Shown here: positions 42,955-54,156 of the stretch, in pieces
How positions within the stretch are numbered: the first letter of the stretch is position 1
Layout: each line of letters starts with the position of its first letter
DNA from: Gonocerus acuteangulatus
Lineage: Eukaryota > Arthropoda > Insecta > Hemiptera > Coreidae
Assembly (NCBI GenBank): GCA_946811695.1
Contig: OX328123.1
Span: forward strand, 122,167,118-122,231,117
Direction: 5' to 3'
Length of the DNA stretch: 64,000 nucleotides
Notes under the pieces: model-generated
What the model was told of the DNA's origin: nothing
Database searches by the model: none
Seen by the model: the letters and a program-made list of their open reading frames with translations, nothing else
Position numbers and translations under genes: made by a program

Positions 42955-44460
42955 CCACGTAAATTAAGAGCTATATTCAAAGGCATATAGATGAGAACTT
43001 TTAATATTAGTTTTTTATTAAATTATTCAATATTATCTTAATCAGCTATTTTTAGAGTTAGAGGTTTGCCTCCCTCTCAAAAGTTGTATTATTTAATAAG
43101 CTTTAAAATGGTACCTCATAGTTTTAAAAACAAATCTATTACAATCTATTTTTTTCTGATTTCTAAGTCAAAACCAATTAAGGTGCTTTAGCATGAACGA
43201 GCCATTCTTAACAAATTCTTTAATTTTATACGATGATGGTGATGTCCCATCCTTCCCAAACTACATGTGGTTTATCACACAAACCCGTCTACCAAATAAC
43301 AACTCACTCTAGTTTCAAATAGTCGGTTGCCCAGCTGATAATGGACGCGTGGTGACGGAATGGCTGAACACTGAATTCCCTAATCATTGTATCGGCCACT
43401 TTGGACCAGTTCGTTTTCCTCCTGATCTCAACCCTCTAGATTTCCATGTATTGGGAACATTGAAGAGTAGAGTGTACACAGAGCCCGTGACGACGAAGGA
43501 GGAACTCATCAACAGGATCCAGGAGCAGTACCAGCTCATGAGATCTCAAAGACAAGACGTCCTCCCTAATGCCGTGGATTAAGTTAGATGTTAAGCTTAA
43601 ATTTGTAGACATTTTGAAAATCTACTGGAAAAATAGTTATTAGTCCACAGTGATAACCATTTTTGTCCCTATATATTTCTATAGATTTTTCATAGGAAAA
43701 CGAGGTAACATTTTAAGCAACTTTTGAGGGTGCCTTTCACTTAAATGGATTTTTTTTTTCACTTTTTATCTACAGGAGAGTGTTTTCGGTATACAATTTC
43801 AAATTATTGTAATGTATAACCCAGTTTAGTCATAAGCAGATATTTAATTAAATAGAATATAATCAATATTACCAAGATCCTCAAGGCATAACCATTTAAT
43901 ATGTACATGTATTCATTGTATTTACAATAATGGTATTCATTAAGAATATGTTCTTCTAAATTCTTTCACCCTTGACTCCGAATTGTCCTCCTATCCTTAT
44001 TCAGAGCAAAACATGTGTGTACGCAGTGTGGGAATGGTTATGAAATTCACTGTTCATCCATTCCGCCACCACTCGTTCATTATCAGCTGGGCAACCATCC
44101 ATTTAAAAGCAGAGTGCTTTAATATTTGCTAGATGGGCTTGTGTAATAAACGTCATGTAGTTTGGGAAGGATGGGACATCGCCATAATCGTGTGAAATTA
44201 AAGAATTGCTCCTTCACGCTGAAGCATATTTATTGGTTTTGACTAGAAAATCAGACAAAAAATATATTGAAATAGATTTTTATCTTAAACTACGAGGTAC
44301 CATTTTAAAGCTTATAAAATAATGCAACTTTTGTGGCGGAGGCAAAACTCTTAAGTGTAAAAATAGCTGATTAAAAATATATTTAATAATTTGATAAAAA
44401 ATTAATATTAAACGTTCTCATCTATATGCCTTTGAAAATAGCTCTTAATTTACCTTTAGC
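42955..44460. mobile_element. Inverted duplication of a mariner-type transposase fragment
   Basis: Arms of about 430 bp (42955-43385 and 44035-44460) share, inverted, GTAAATTAAGAGCTA, AAAGGCATATAGATGAGA, CCATCCTTCCCAAACTACAT and GTTGCCCAGCTGATAATG. Each arm reads into transposase sequence (...CPADN.RVV.EW...), so the protein-coding part itself is duplicated head to head. Confidence 0.7.
43349..43582 (+). pseudogene. mariner/IS630-type transposase, C-terminal fragment
   Basis: Reads VTEWLNTEFPNHCIGHFGPV, then PPDLNPLDFHVLGTLKSRVY and a TTKEELINRIQEQY segment. The PDLNPLDF..LG.LKS.VY box holds the last catalytic acidic region of mariner-like DDE transposases. Upstream, CPADN corresponds to the usual DG.P.H box but the frame is broken. 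The N-terminal DNA-binding domain is absent. Confidence 0.75.
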
Positions 44461-45414
44461 TCTTAAATTTCGCTAAGGGGGGGACTCTTAAAATGTTAAA
44501 GATTCAACAATCTGGCCATATTTCAAAGAATATTTACCCGATTCAAACCATACTTAGATGGTCAATAAAGGCCCTAATGTGAGACATTTCCTTCCAACCA
44601 GGGTGTTTCTACGTGTTCTGGGATAGAAGTTATATGCAAAAAAGTTTACATTTTATTTTTATTTTGAGAACCATTTTTTCCAAGTACCTTTTGAGATGAT
44701 ACAATAGTCATTTATATGGTTAGAAAAAGGAGTCTTTCTTCTTTTGAAAGATTTCAATCACGTAAAAATCGGATTATCTCAAGGGGAGATATTGAATTTC
44801 AAAATGTTAATTACTTTTTCGCTTACAAATTTTTAGTCTCTTCCAGACTTGGATCATTATTTTTTGTTTTCAATGATATTCACCACATTAGGGTTTCTTG
44901 GGGTGCTGATTTCAAATCTGCTATTATTTTTGGGGTAAAAAATTTATAATACTAGTTTACTTGAAAACGTAAGCATATTTTTGTATATATTTGACGAAAT
45001 ATAAATTATTGTTTAACGATTATATTTTTCTTTTAATCTACTCTAAAAAAACAAATGAATTGGTGAAATAATCATGTCGATATCATTTTCTAAACTCGAT
45101 ATAAAAAATAAAGCACTTTCAACCTATTTTATTTTATTTCTCGGCTCCTAAGGCGCATTGGACGGAACGCTCGGACACGTGTAGACTATTTTTCGATGTA
45201 GAATCACCAGAAAAAAATTGGTCCAGATCGTTGACCCCATCGCTGTATACTCCCCTTGTTAGACCTGAATCACCCTGTGTGTGTGTGTGTATATATATAT
45301 TCGCTCTCCCACCGGCTCAAGAATGGTCTAATTTTGATGAAATTTCATACAACATTTTGAAGAATGTTCGTCTAATTTGATGGGTAAGTTCGTTAACTCG
45401 AACATGGTTCTGCA
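44461..45414. other. Interior of the hAT-like element, no gene confirmed
   Basis: A 77-codon open frame at 44716-44949 (+) has no recognised domain. A short (TG)n/(TA)n run lies at 45275-45300. Confidence 0.4.
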
Positions 45415-45620
45415 CAAATGTGGAATTCCTACCAACTGGAGGATCATCAATAGTATTTTCTATACATAACTTTAAGGCAGGTATCATCGCAAGAGCCCTA
45501 ACTAATACCTGCAAGTTTTCACTCCACCGGATTGTACACAGTTTTAGTGGGAAAAGATTAATTTCAGAAACTTGGCTGAAATTAGCTCTTTGATGGGAAG
45601 TCTTTAAAGTCGAAAATTTC
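45415..45620 (-). pseudogene. hAT-related transposase fragment
   Basis: Minus-strand frame: SHQRANFSQVSEINLFPLKL, then CTIRWSENLQVLVRALAMIP and ALKLCIENTI. The LCxxRWxE(N/R)...RAL pattern precedes the C-terminal dimerisation region in hAT-related proteins of arthropods. It is within 80-280 bp of the right TIR, so most of the protein is deleted or moved. Confidence 0.5.
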
Positions 45621-45703
45621 GTGACATGGTTTCCAAATTCGTGACTTTTTCGTGCCCTATTTTTCATTTCGTGACTTTTTCGTGCAGTAGACACTCTGTA
45701 CGA

Positions 45704-46455
45704 TCTTAAAAAGGTAATAAATAAACTTTTCCATAAACTCTGGTCTTCCTTCAAAACGTATAAACTATTCCATGCACATAGCAAGTTCTGCTAGGTACAA
45801 CCGAATAGAGCCCCCAGAGCATTGGGAATCAATACGTCACTTATATATATTCTACATACATAGACATATTATATATTTTTCAAAATTGATAAATATAACT
45901 TTAGTAATTAGTTTTTCGACTTAGAGGGGAGGGGTGATGAAAATTAGTATAAAAATCCAAAACTTAGTTATTCACAGATTTTCATGTAAATATTAAAAAC
46001 AACATAAAAGAAAAATTACATACACTACAAAAAATAAAAGATCTTAGGGAAACAGGCGTGCACCCCTGAGAAATTCCTCAATCTCCAAACAATCATAATT
46101 TTCCCATACTTTCTTTGACATAATTTTTTAAATTCCGAATGACTGGTACAATCCATGTAATTCTTTCGGTGACTAGTCAAGTATTTTCCTATATATCAAA
46201 TCAGTTTCCTATACAGTACCTTCTCACCTGATAGACAGATTTCTCTCCCAAATTAAAAATTGAACTGTATTAAGTTACTTTCAGCTTTAAATCAAATATA
46301 GACCCCTGAAACTTGAGAATTTAAGCAGATCTCATAGTCCCAAAAGCCTCCTAGGCAGCCAATTCATCCGCCACCTTGCAAAAAGCTTGGGATTTATAGT
46401 GACTTCATAAATAAACAATTATAAAGATTTAACAGAAGAAAATATCCATTGAATG

Positions 46456-46519
<64 letters not shown>

Positions 46520-46794
46520 TAGCTAAAATAATGTCTGGAAGATATATTACCACATCCTTCAAATCAAAATAATGTAATGGAAAGTTTTAAATGGTTTGAA
46601 TTTCTCATAACAATAGCAACTTTTAGCTTCTAAGTTTCAGGAGATAAATGCATTTGCTAGACGAAAAGTCGATAGGTAGGGGAAAGTGATTGAAGGTGCC
46701 TGTAAAACGTCCAGTTTTGTTCAAAAAAAGATCAAAGAAAACATTTATGAGTATCGTTTTAAGAAGTTCGACATCTTGCATGGATTGTTATGTA
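45704..46794. other. Intergenic sequence with a 60-base poly(A)
   Basis: An uninterrupted A run of about 60 bases occupies 46457-46517. No gene recognised. The A run could be the tail of a very young retrotransposed copy, but upstream sequence was not identified. Confidence 0.45.
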
Positions 46795-46915
46795 ATTTTA
46801 GCACTTTCCTCCGAAGGAAAGTAGCTATTGAGGTTGCACTCATGACGGAAGTTTTGAAAAATTTCTTCAAATCCTTATCGATTCTACCTAGTAGACACCG
46901 AAAATGACCCCACTT
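46795..46915 (-). repeat. Dispersed repeat with CGGTGTCTACTAGGTAGGAT, copy 3
   Basis: Inverse of 30880-31000; also near 32310-32425. Confidence 0.5.
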
Positions 46916-46924
46916 CTTTTTTTT

Positions 46925-47530
46925 TGTCTTTTCTTCACGAAACGTGGTATATAGCGTTCAATTAGCAAACGATAGAACGAGTTCGTTAACCAGCAAAATC
47001 GGTCCACTGGGAGGGGGGGGGGTTTACCCCAGATCCAAAACACTAATTTGACCATGCCAGCCGTAGTTTTTATTATATTTCAACGAAACTCGGTATTCGC
47101 TATGTTGATCTAAAGAGAGAAATACGTTGTAAAACTAAACAAAATTGGTTCATTAGGAGGGGGGGGGGTTACTCCGGACCCACATTACCAATTTGCCACT
47201 ACCAGCCGTAATTTTGTTACATTTCAACGAAACTCGGTATACGTGGTAGAAATCAACAGAGAAAAATGGGTTGTAAAAATGAACTAAAGCGGGTTATTTG
47301 GAGGGGGGGTTTACTCCGGACCTAAAGTACTAATATACTCATACCAGTCGAAATTTCTGCTGTATTGTAAAGAAACGCGGTATACGTCGTGGGTATCTCA
47401 TAAGTAAGAAGTGTCGTAAAAATGAAGTAAATCGGTCTATTGGAAAGGAGGGTTTACTTTAAACTCTGTTTCATTAGAATTAGCCCGCCAGACGTAGGTT
47501 CCCAAAGCCGCCGCAAGGAGCGCTATCTCC
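46925..47530 (-). repeat. Composite repeat with about 140-bp tandem units, inverted copy
   Basis: Reverse orientation of 22014-22736: G runs with TTTACTCCGGACC, AACGAAACTCGGTAT and TTGTAAAAATGAA-type blocks repeat about 3.5 times. It ends with CCGCCGCAAGGAGCGCTATC, the GC-rich 5' block. Confidence 0.7.
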
Positions 47531-48100
47531 CACTAGGGGGACTGTATCCTGTTCCTGCGTCAGATCAAAAGACGGAAAATGAAGTTTTTGTGTATTCATT
47601 AAGTAGTACAGTATCATGTAGTAACATAACTCTGAAAGCAAATTAGTTACAAAATTAATAATTGAACAGTTCTCATAAGAAATGTAAATGAGCAGAACTA
47701 TTCACGTTTTTATTTTATTTATATAGGTTATTTACAGCAAATTATTCAGTAATGTAGTCTACACTACAAAAATTATGAGGAAAGTGCTTAGTTATGCAGC
47801 TCCTGCATGACGGACTTTTTATACTACCTTCTGCCAGAATTTACAAACAGATTTCACACCTAAAGTCAAATAAGAAAAAAACCATTAGAAAATTTGTGAA
47901 TCCCGTATTTGTCAAATAGAGCTCTATAGTTTTATGCTGTTAAACACTACTGCCCTATATTGAGAATCTGGCCTGCTGATCCTACAAATCGTGGATGTAA
48001 CTTGCAGCAGTCCACCAGCTGGCCTATCTTTCAAGAACAATATTATTCATATTGTATTTGGGTCTGGCCATCATTTGCTTTCTCATCTTCACTATTGTTT
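47531..48100. other. Repeat pair partner, no gene
   Basis: 47570-47830 is matched, inverted and diverged, by about 54315-54560 (for example GAGGAAAGTGCTTAGTTATG and CAGCTCCTGCATGACGGACT). It lacks a protein signature. Confidence 0.45.
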
Positions 48101-48312
48101 GGAGACCCGATGGCCGTGAGGGTTAAGGCGTGAGCACTTGACACTCCGTGCCGTAGGTCGTGGGTTCGATTCCCACTAGGGGTGGTGGCTTTTCTTTAGA
48201 AAAAAGAAAAGGCATCACCCTTACCCTGGCTAGAAAAAGGTGGTAACCTATAGATAACCCGGCCTAAAATTCGTAGTTAATAATAAATGGACGTTAAAAT
48301 TAAAATAAATAT
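48101..48312 (+). repeat. tRNA-derived SINE, Ser/Leu-like head, full copy
   Basis: A box GGTTAAGGCGTGAGC, B box GTGGGTTCGATTCCCAC, body CCTGGCTAGAAAAAGGTGGT and TATAGATAACCC, tail TTAATAATAAATGGACGTTA. Same strand structure as 63134-63336. Confidence 0.8.
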
Positions 48313-49248
48313 TGTTATGTTATTGAAGGAATTTCCCATCACTGTTTTTTCAATTCACTAAAGGATTTGTGGAAAATTTGGCCATTATTCTGGCAATTTT
48401 TGAAATTATTGATTAAACTGTAAAAATAAATATTATTTAGTAAATTGAAAATTATTTTAAATATTATGTACACCTGCTTGTGCTCATTTTAAAATAAAAA
48501 CTATTATATTTTATTTTAGAACATTATCGTCAATAATACCAACAGTAAAACTCTCTCTGATTTCTATATCAATACTACCTCTGAGTGTTGCTAGATCCGA
48601 TATGTATTATATTGATGAATCCCAAATAAGATTTTGTAACTAATTTTATAAGTTATATTTTGTGAAATAAAAATGAAAAACCAATTAGATATCCATGCAC
48701 CATGAACATTACTGGGGAAATTAACATAGAACTGGCCAAACACTTCTTCCATTTGACTGTGTACTGCAGACAAGCATTGACTCATGCATGAAAATGCTTA
48801 TCTGACAGATCAGGCCGATCTCCTAAGGTTTTGCAACCTCAGGTTAGTACAGCAGTCTGTCAGTTTACACATATCATAAACAAATAAAGTTAATAGGTAT
48901 ATCAATCTTGAAAAAGTATGAAATGATCATTGATTAGAATGTTATAAAATTTATTTTCAAGGACTAGTCCTAACGACAGAATATAACCACAAATACATTT
49001 TTATTTATTTTCCTTATTTTTTTAAATATAAACATAAACAATATAAGAATCCACATTAAATAGGAACATGTTGTTATCATCAATCTTAATTAGAATATTC
49101 TTTAAGTATATTTGATATGATTACTTAAAAATATACTTCAGGCCTTTTCTTTTGAAACCATCCGAAGTAACATATTTTTATACATAATAATTACAAAACT
49201 AAAAACAGTTTATTCCAATATTCATTCCAAAAGAATTGTAGAACAATA

Positions 49249-49281
<33 letters not shown>

Positions 49282-50473
49282 TGCTTCAGAGAAGAGAATA
49301 AAAATCTGTTTTTATACATTCTGTTAAAACAAGGAAAAAAGGAAGAATTTTTAGCAAATTCAAGGCTGATTGAATACTCAGAATCATCAGGGCCAAAAAT
49401 CAATCAAAGAAATTGATTAATGGATAATCAAAGAAATTGATTAATGGATGGCGAGGAATATAAATTATTTGCAGGTCTTTCAAATAACTCTGAAAATGTT
49501 TAAGGTTGGTCAGAATAATACAAAAAAAAACCAAAAAAACAACCACTTTATCTCCACATTCCATTAACTGTTAAAAGCCTGTTAATTTGTTTTTTATCAT
49601 TCAATTTTACTCACAATTACAATTAAATAAAAAAAAAGAAAAAACAAAAAAAAATGTTACTTCTAAATTTGCAACCAACACTAACACTTATGGAAATTTT
49701 TTTTATGGAAAGTTTGTATTAATAAATAATGTTATTATTAACTAGGGTGGTCCAACTTCAGGAACATTTGCGCCAAATTTCATTAGCTTAGTTGCGATTT
49801 AATATTACATTCTTCAGGTAAGACTCTTATGGACTATAAACATGAAAACTTTGTTTTGTACATAAAAGTGATTATACTTACATAAGAAACTCAGCAAATA
49901 TTCAATGTCATTCATTAAGCCTTGTTTGAGATTCAATTTGATCTAATTATGAATGGCTGCCTGACTTAGAACTATACTTGTAGCAGCCATTAAAATTTCA
50001 TTTCCCCTTTGATTTTAACTATACAAATAAATAGTAAATCTATATAACCATGCATAAAATAAAGCATCAAACAAATTGTTCTTATTACAAACAACTTCAT
50101 TCTAATTAATTTTCTAATTTACTTCATTAAATTCTTTCATTATTATTATTATTGAAAATATCTTCTATACATAGATATCGGAGAATAGTAACATTTATAT
50201 TAGTAATACGTAAAAATATCTGATTTTTTATATTTTTGTGAAAATTTAGTTTATCAATACATTATTAACAGTAAGGGGAATGCATTTTTTTTATTTATCA
50301 CAACAGCTTACATTCTAATTATTTTAAATAACAAGATAGGATGAACCTTACAGGCTCAGTTTTAGCTTTATAAGGCAAAATAATGGTCTGAATAGAGAAG
50401 GTAGAGTGAAGTCAAAACAGGTTAAGCAATCATATGCCAATGAATGTTTCGAGGAAAGCCTCTCGTTCATTAA
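48313..50473. other. Unique-looking AT-rich sequence
   Basis: No convincing exon. Poly(T) at 49248-49274 and AAAG/AAAC runs near 49620-49655. Repeat density is clearly lower than in the rest of the window. It could be a long 3' UTR or intron of a minus-strand gene, but no signal decides this. Confidence 0.35.
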
Positions 50474-50634
50474 CCTTTAAGTACTGACGTATGGTCCCTG
50501 GGACCTTATGGTAGCCATTTCTAGAAATCCCCCCTAGTAGTTCCCTTTTGATTGCACACATTCAATGAATATATAATTTATATCAAATTTCAGTAAACAA
50601 AAGGTCCCAGGGACCACACCACAGTACTTAAAGG
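50474..50634. mobile_element. piggyBac-type MITE, 161 bp, TTAA target
   Basis: TTAA at 50470-50473 and 50635-50638 flanks inverted ends CCTTTAAGTACTG and CAGTACTTAAAGG, exact for 13 bp. Both are followed by a second inverted motif GGTCCCTGGGACC / GGTCCCAGGGACC. TTAA plus a CCY start is the piggyBac hallmark. No coding. Confidence 0.8.
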
Positions 50635-50638
50635 TTAA

Positions 50639-52780
50639 GTAGGATTTTTTTAGAAATTATTAAGCATTTTTTAATATAACTCCCCTTCACGGTTACTTGA
50701 CAGTACAGATGAGATATAACAAACTTTTTGCAACCAACTTGGTAGATCGCCAGAACTTTAGGACCTGACAGCAACAGTTAAATAAACCATACCAAACTGT
50801 GATTTGAATCAAGAGTGTACAAATTGAAACATGGCGAGATAATTTATTTAAAAAATGAAGATTTCAAAATGAATTTGCTTATGGCGTGACCGTCCTTTGT
50901 AAACAGATTTTTAATAAATTTAAATTCTAGTAAGGATATACTACCCACTGCTGAGCATCGGTAACATAATCAGGATTCAAATAAATATAACACTATGCTT
51001 ACTGTTGTCCTGGCTATATTAAATTAATATAATTGGCCTGCAGTTGTATGAAGTCCAAAATCCTCTATTGACAAAGTCCTAAAAGGCAGGACATTCGAAA
51101 AGATCAGTATGTTATCTAGTATGTTAATTTTTCTAACAACAAAGATTTGAAAATTGAGTTTCTGATGGTGTTAGCCATTCTGTACAATACGCAGTGGTTT
51201 AATAAATAATGTTGTGTTATGTCAACAGTCCAAGTATAAAAATCTTCCTTTATAGCCCAAACAAGGGATTGGTAGAATATTTACGGAATGGGGGGAAGAT
51301 TGCTTTCATTAGATGGTTATTATTGACATGGTTATAATATCTAATCCCCTTTTACGTTCAAACTGAACTCTCAAAACATTATTGGTTGTACAAATAAACC
51401 TCAACACTTTCTAGTGCTATCAGTATTAAACTAATACTTTAATGTCTTAGCAAATCACTACCAAGTAACTAAAGTATAAACCACATCAGTTATTGTTCTT
51501 ATTTTTTAAATTAAACAATTCATAAGATTGAAAAGTAACTTTACTGTTGGGAGGTGAAGAAGAATGCCCTATTGGCAATAATTGGTAACAGGTTATTTCT
51601 AAATAAAATTAGGGCCTGGCTTTGATTTGTACCCTGTAAATTGAAAAAAAAAATAGACCGCTATTTGACTGAATCCTTAAATTTTAAGGAAAATCATTTA
51701 ACAGCAGTTTTTCTTCAAGGTCAGACTTCTTTTAGACAGCATTGTTTAAACGATGACAAAATTAAACTGTAATTTCAATATCAAAATGGAAAACACTATC
51801 TAGCCAAGAAGGGAAAGTGGAGGGAATTTCACAAAATATTAATATTTAGCTATAACATTCATAAGACATATGTCAGTCCAGAAGACATCTATCAGACACC
51901 AATTTCTTATACTGGGATTAAATAATCAAAATTTAGGAAGTCATTGTCATAATAGTTATACAAGTAAATCATTTATACAACGTTCTATTTGAAATTGAAT
52001 ACTAAATGATCATGTAGTACAAAAGAGCTAATACACAAAACCCTATATCCAAAAAAAATATTTCAAACAATGGTTTCATAGTTACGATTAATTTAGGTCT
52101 TTCTTTCTCCCTTTACAAAATATAGAGAGAAATTACACAAAATACAGGAGTGAAGATAGTTTATAGAAGTTGAACCATTAATAAACTTAACAATGGTTTG
52201 CACACTCACAGATGGACAAGCCAAGCTTCAAGCCTAGCACTGGAGAACAAGGATATCAATAATAATAAAACAAAACAATAAATACAGTATATATGCATAC
52301 ACTTATTGAGTGGCATAACTTGTTGTTAACATAAATTCCCCTCTACAAACTGTTTTCAAAACGTATAATACAAAAAGTTGAAAATAAAACTAGTTTTATG
52401 AATAAAAGAAAAAAACATTGTTGATAATTATTTGATCACACTGCTTTTCAGAAGAATTTAAAATTAATAAATAACTTAATAAACATTTTGTTGCCATTAG
52501 TAAAATAATTTGTAATGATTTAACTTATTAAGATGGTTAGCTTCGGCCTAAAAAAATCAACTAAATGTAAATTTTAACATAGTCTTTCTAACAACATGAA
52601 TATAAAATTACAAAGTTAAATTATAAAGTAACATATTAAAAATGACCAAGAATTATGATAAACTTTCTTGGAAATAAATAATCTATGGTATAATATTCAT
52701 GATGTGGATTAATCACACCAATGAATTCATATATCTATTAAAAAAGTTAACATAAAATAAATATGTTCTATCATAACAAT
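50639..52780. other. Unique-looking AT-rich sequence
   Basis: No gene, tandem array or recognised element in this stretch. Confidence 0.35.
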
Positions 52781-52832
52781 TTCATGAAGAAATTTCATTC
52801 AAACTTCTTCGGCAGGTGTCAGTCAGGTGTCC
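52781..52832 (-). CDS. Possible alternative last exon of the 156-residue protein gene
   Basis: After a strong acceptor (TTTATTTTTTTAG) at 52833, the frame that would continue from the phase-2 donor at 55152 reads GHLTDTCRRSLNEISS and stops at 52781. Phase agrees, but the exon at 53928-54156 is the better partner. This is a guess from splice signal and phase only. Confidence 0.2.
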
Positions 52833-53059
52833 CCTAAAAAAATAAAGCAAAACGTAATATGGTATATATTTCCTGCTGAAGTGCATTGTATTGTTTATAG
52901 CACCCTATCTAAAGTATTTTTAAAAGTAATCATTTACTTAAGAAAATTATGAATGCTAGTCATAAAATGGTTCTATATAACTAACATTCGAGAATTCCTC
53001 CAACGCATTGCATAAGTAGTAAACAATTAGTCTGCCAATTCATTTTAGGTACTTTGAAA

Positions 53060-53255
53060 GGATTTTTTTTTTTTTTTTTTTTTTTTTATTACCGAATATC
53101 AACTATTTGGCTATTAACGCCAGGATATCTACAGGTTGCCACCATTTTATAATGCCAACAGCACAAGGTCGGTCCATTCAGGTACTGGCCTCACCCGATG
53201 TTGCCAACTTCGGTCGATCGGAACCTGTGCATTCAACGTGGCTATGGCCGTTGGC
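53060..53255 (-). repeat. 5S-rRNA-derived SINE (SINE3 type), fuller copy
   Basis: On the minus strand, from 53255: GCCAACGGCCATAGCCACGT, TGAATGCACAGGTTCC, GACCGAAGTTGGCAACATCG, GTGAGGCCAGTACCTGAATG. These track 5S rRNA along its length with scattered changes, including the internal promoter. The non-5S body follows: TGTTGGCATTATAAAATGGT, GGCAACCTGTAGATATCC, a GGCGTTAATAGCC-type tail and poly(A) at 53060-53087. 5S-derived SINEs (SINE3) are known in fishes and some invertebrates. Confidence 0.75.
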
Positions 53256-53760
53256 GATTTATTTATAATTATTTTCAGAATAGATTTAATTTTTAGTGTG
53301 TGTATCTCCAACTTATAAGAAATTAAACTGATAATGACTCCATTAAACAAATTGTCCAAGCTCTAAAAATGTATGAACCTACATAAAGTTAACAGTGCTG
53401 TCCAATTGCATCCGCAAAGGGGAAGCAAGAAGAAAATTATCTCTGCCATTTGCTACATCAATAATTGAAGAATGGAAGTAGTAAAAAATACTGAAAATTC
53501 CATTTAATTTTTCTGATATTCTAGTAATTTTTTCCCCTCAAAGTTCTCTCTCTCCTCCCTCCCTCTCCCTCTCTCCTCTGTAAATGAAAAATTGAGGAAA
53601 AAATATATATGCCTTCGGTTGTCAAGTTGTCTAGACAAAGAGAAAATTGTGGAACATGAAAGGATTAAAATAGTTAACCACTAAAGGCAATAATCTTTTT
53701 AAACTAATAGACAAATTACATAACTTCTATATTTTACTCTTTGATTATATAAATTGTCAA

Positions 53761-53940
53761 CTAGCTTAACCAAAAATGGGATCTTCTTCGGCCTAAGTAG
53801 CAAAACAATTGATTAATTCAGGGTGTTGCTAACTTTGTTTATCAGGAAGTGTATTAAACTTTTGTACAATATAATAATAAAATATGCCTAAAGTATGCCT
53901 TTTGCAGTACAATACATACAGTAAGGACTATCGATCAACT
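53761..53940. repeat. Source segment of a templated duplication
   Basis: This 180-bp segment (3' UTR plus the last codons and stop of the minus-strand gene) is copied in the same orientation at 55931-56110 with 172 of 180 bases identical and no indel. Confidence 0.9.
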
Positions 53941-54156
53941 GCTCCGAGCCCCTTTTTCTTTATTGCAGCAGATACAGCTTGGGAAAGAATATCATCTCTG
54001 CTAGTGCTGCTACAAGGGCCAAAGGTGTAGGCAGCAGGACTTGACAGCGACCTCTCACCTGCTTCTTTAACCTGATACAACCAATCAGATGATTGGGCGT
54101 TTGGAACCGTTGGTAGATCCACAATACCTTCATTGTAGCATGTCAAGCCATGTGAC
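53928..54156 (-). CDS. Unrecognised 156-residue protein, exon 3
   Basis: After a TTTCTTTCTAG acceptor it completes an Arg codon and codes SHGLTCYNEGIVDLPTVPNA and on to IKKKGLGAVDR, 75 residues, ending TAG at 53928. It contains a Ser-rich middle (PAAYTFGPCSSTSRDD). Its last 13 bases are part of the segment copied into intron 1 of the same gene. Family unknown. Confidence 0.75.

Larger units (their letters stand above)
40696..45698 (-). mobile_element. hAT-like transposon, 5.0 kb, TIR CAGGGTGTCTAC
   Basis: Left end CAGGGTGTCTACT, right end (inverted) CAGAGTGTCTACT, both followed by repeated TTCGTGACTTTTTCGTG subterminal motifs. TACGA flanks both sides (40691-40695, 45699-45703). Near the right end the minus strand codes LFPLKLCTIRWSENLQVLVR, a segment typical of hAT-related transposases. 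The rest of the transposase was not found. It holds nested repeats: a SINE, the 41938-42707 repeat, a hAT-MITE fragment and the mariner inverted duplication. The two ends could belong to two separate elements. Confidence 0.5.

Noticed and set aside
45317..45784. A single 155-codon protein
   Set aside because: The middle of the frame translates the transposon's terminal repeat; it spans the element border, so it is a chimera of flank and transposase remnant.
46457..46517. Poly(A) as proof of a retrotransposed gene copy
   Set aside because: No recognisable mRNA-like sequence or target duplication was found next to it; it could be a simple homopolymer expansion.
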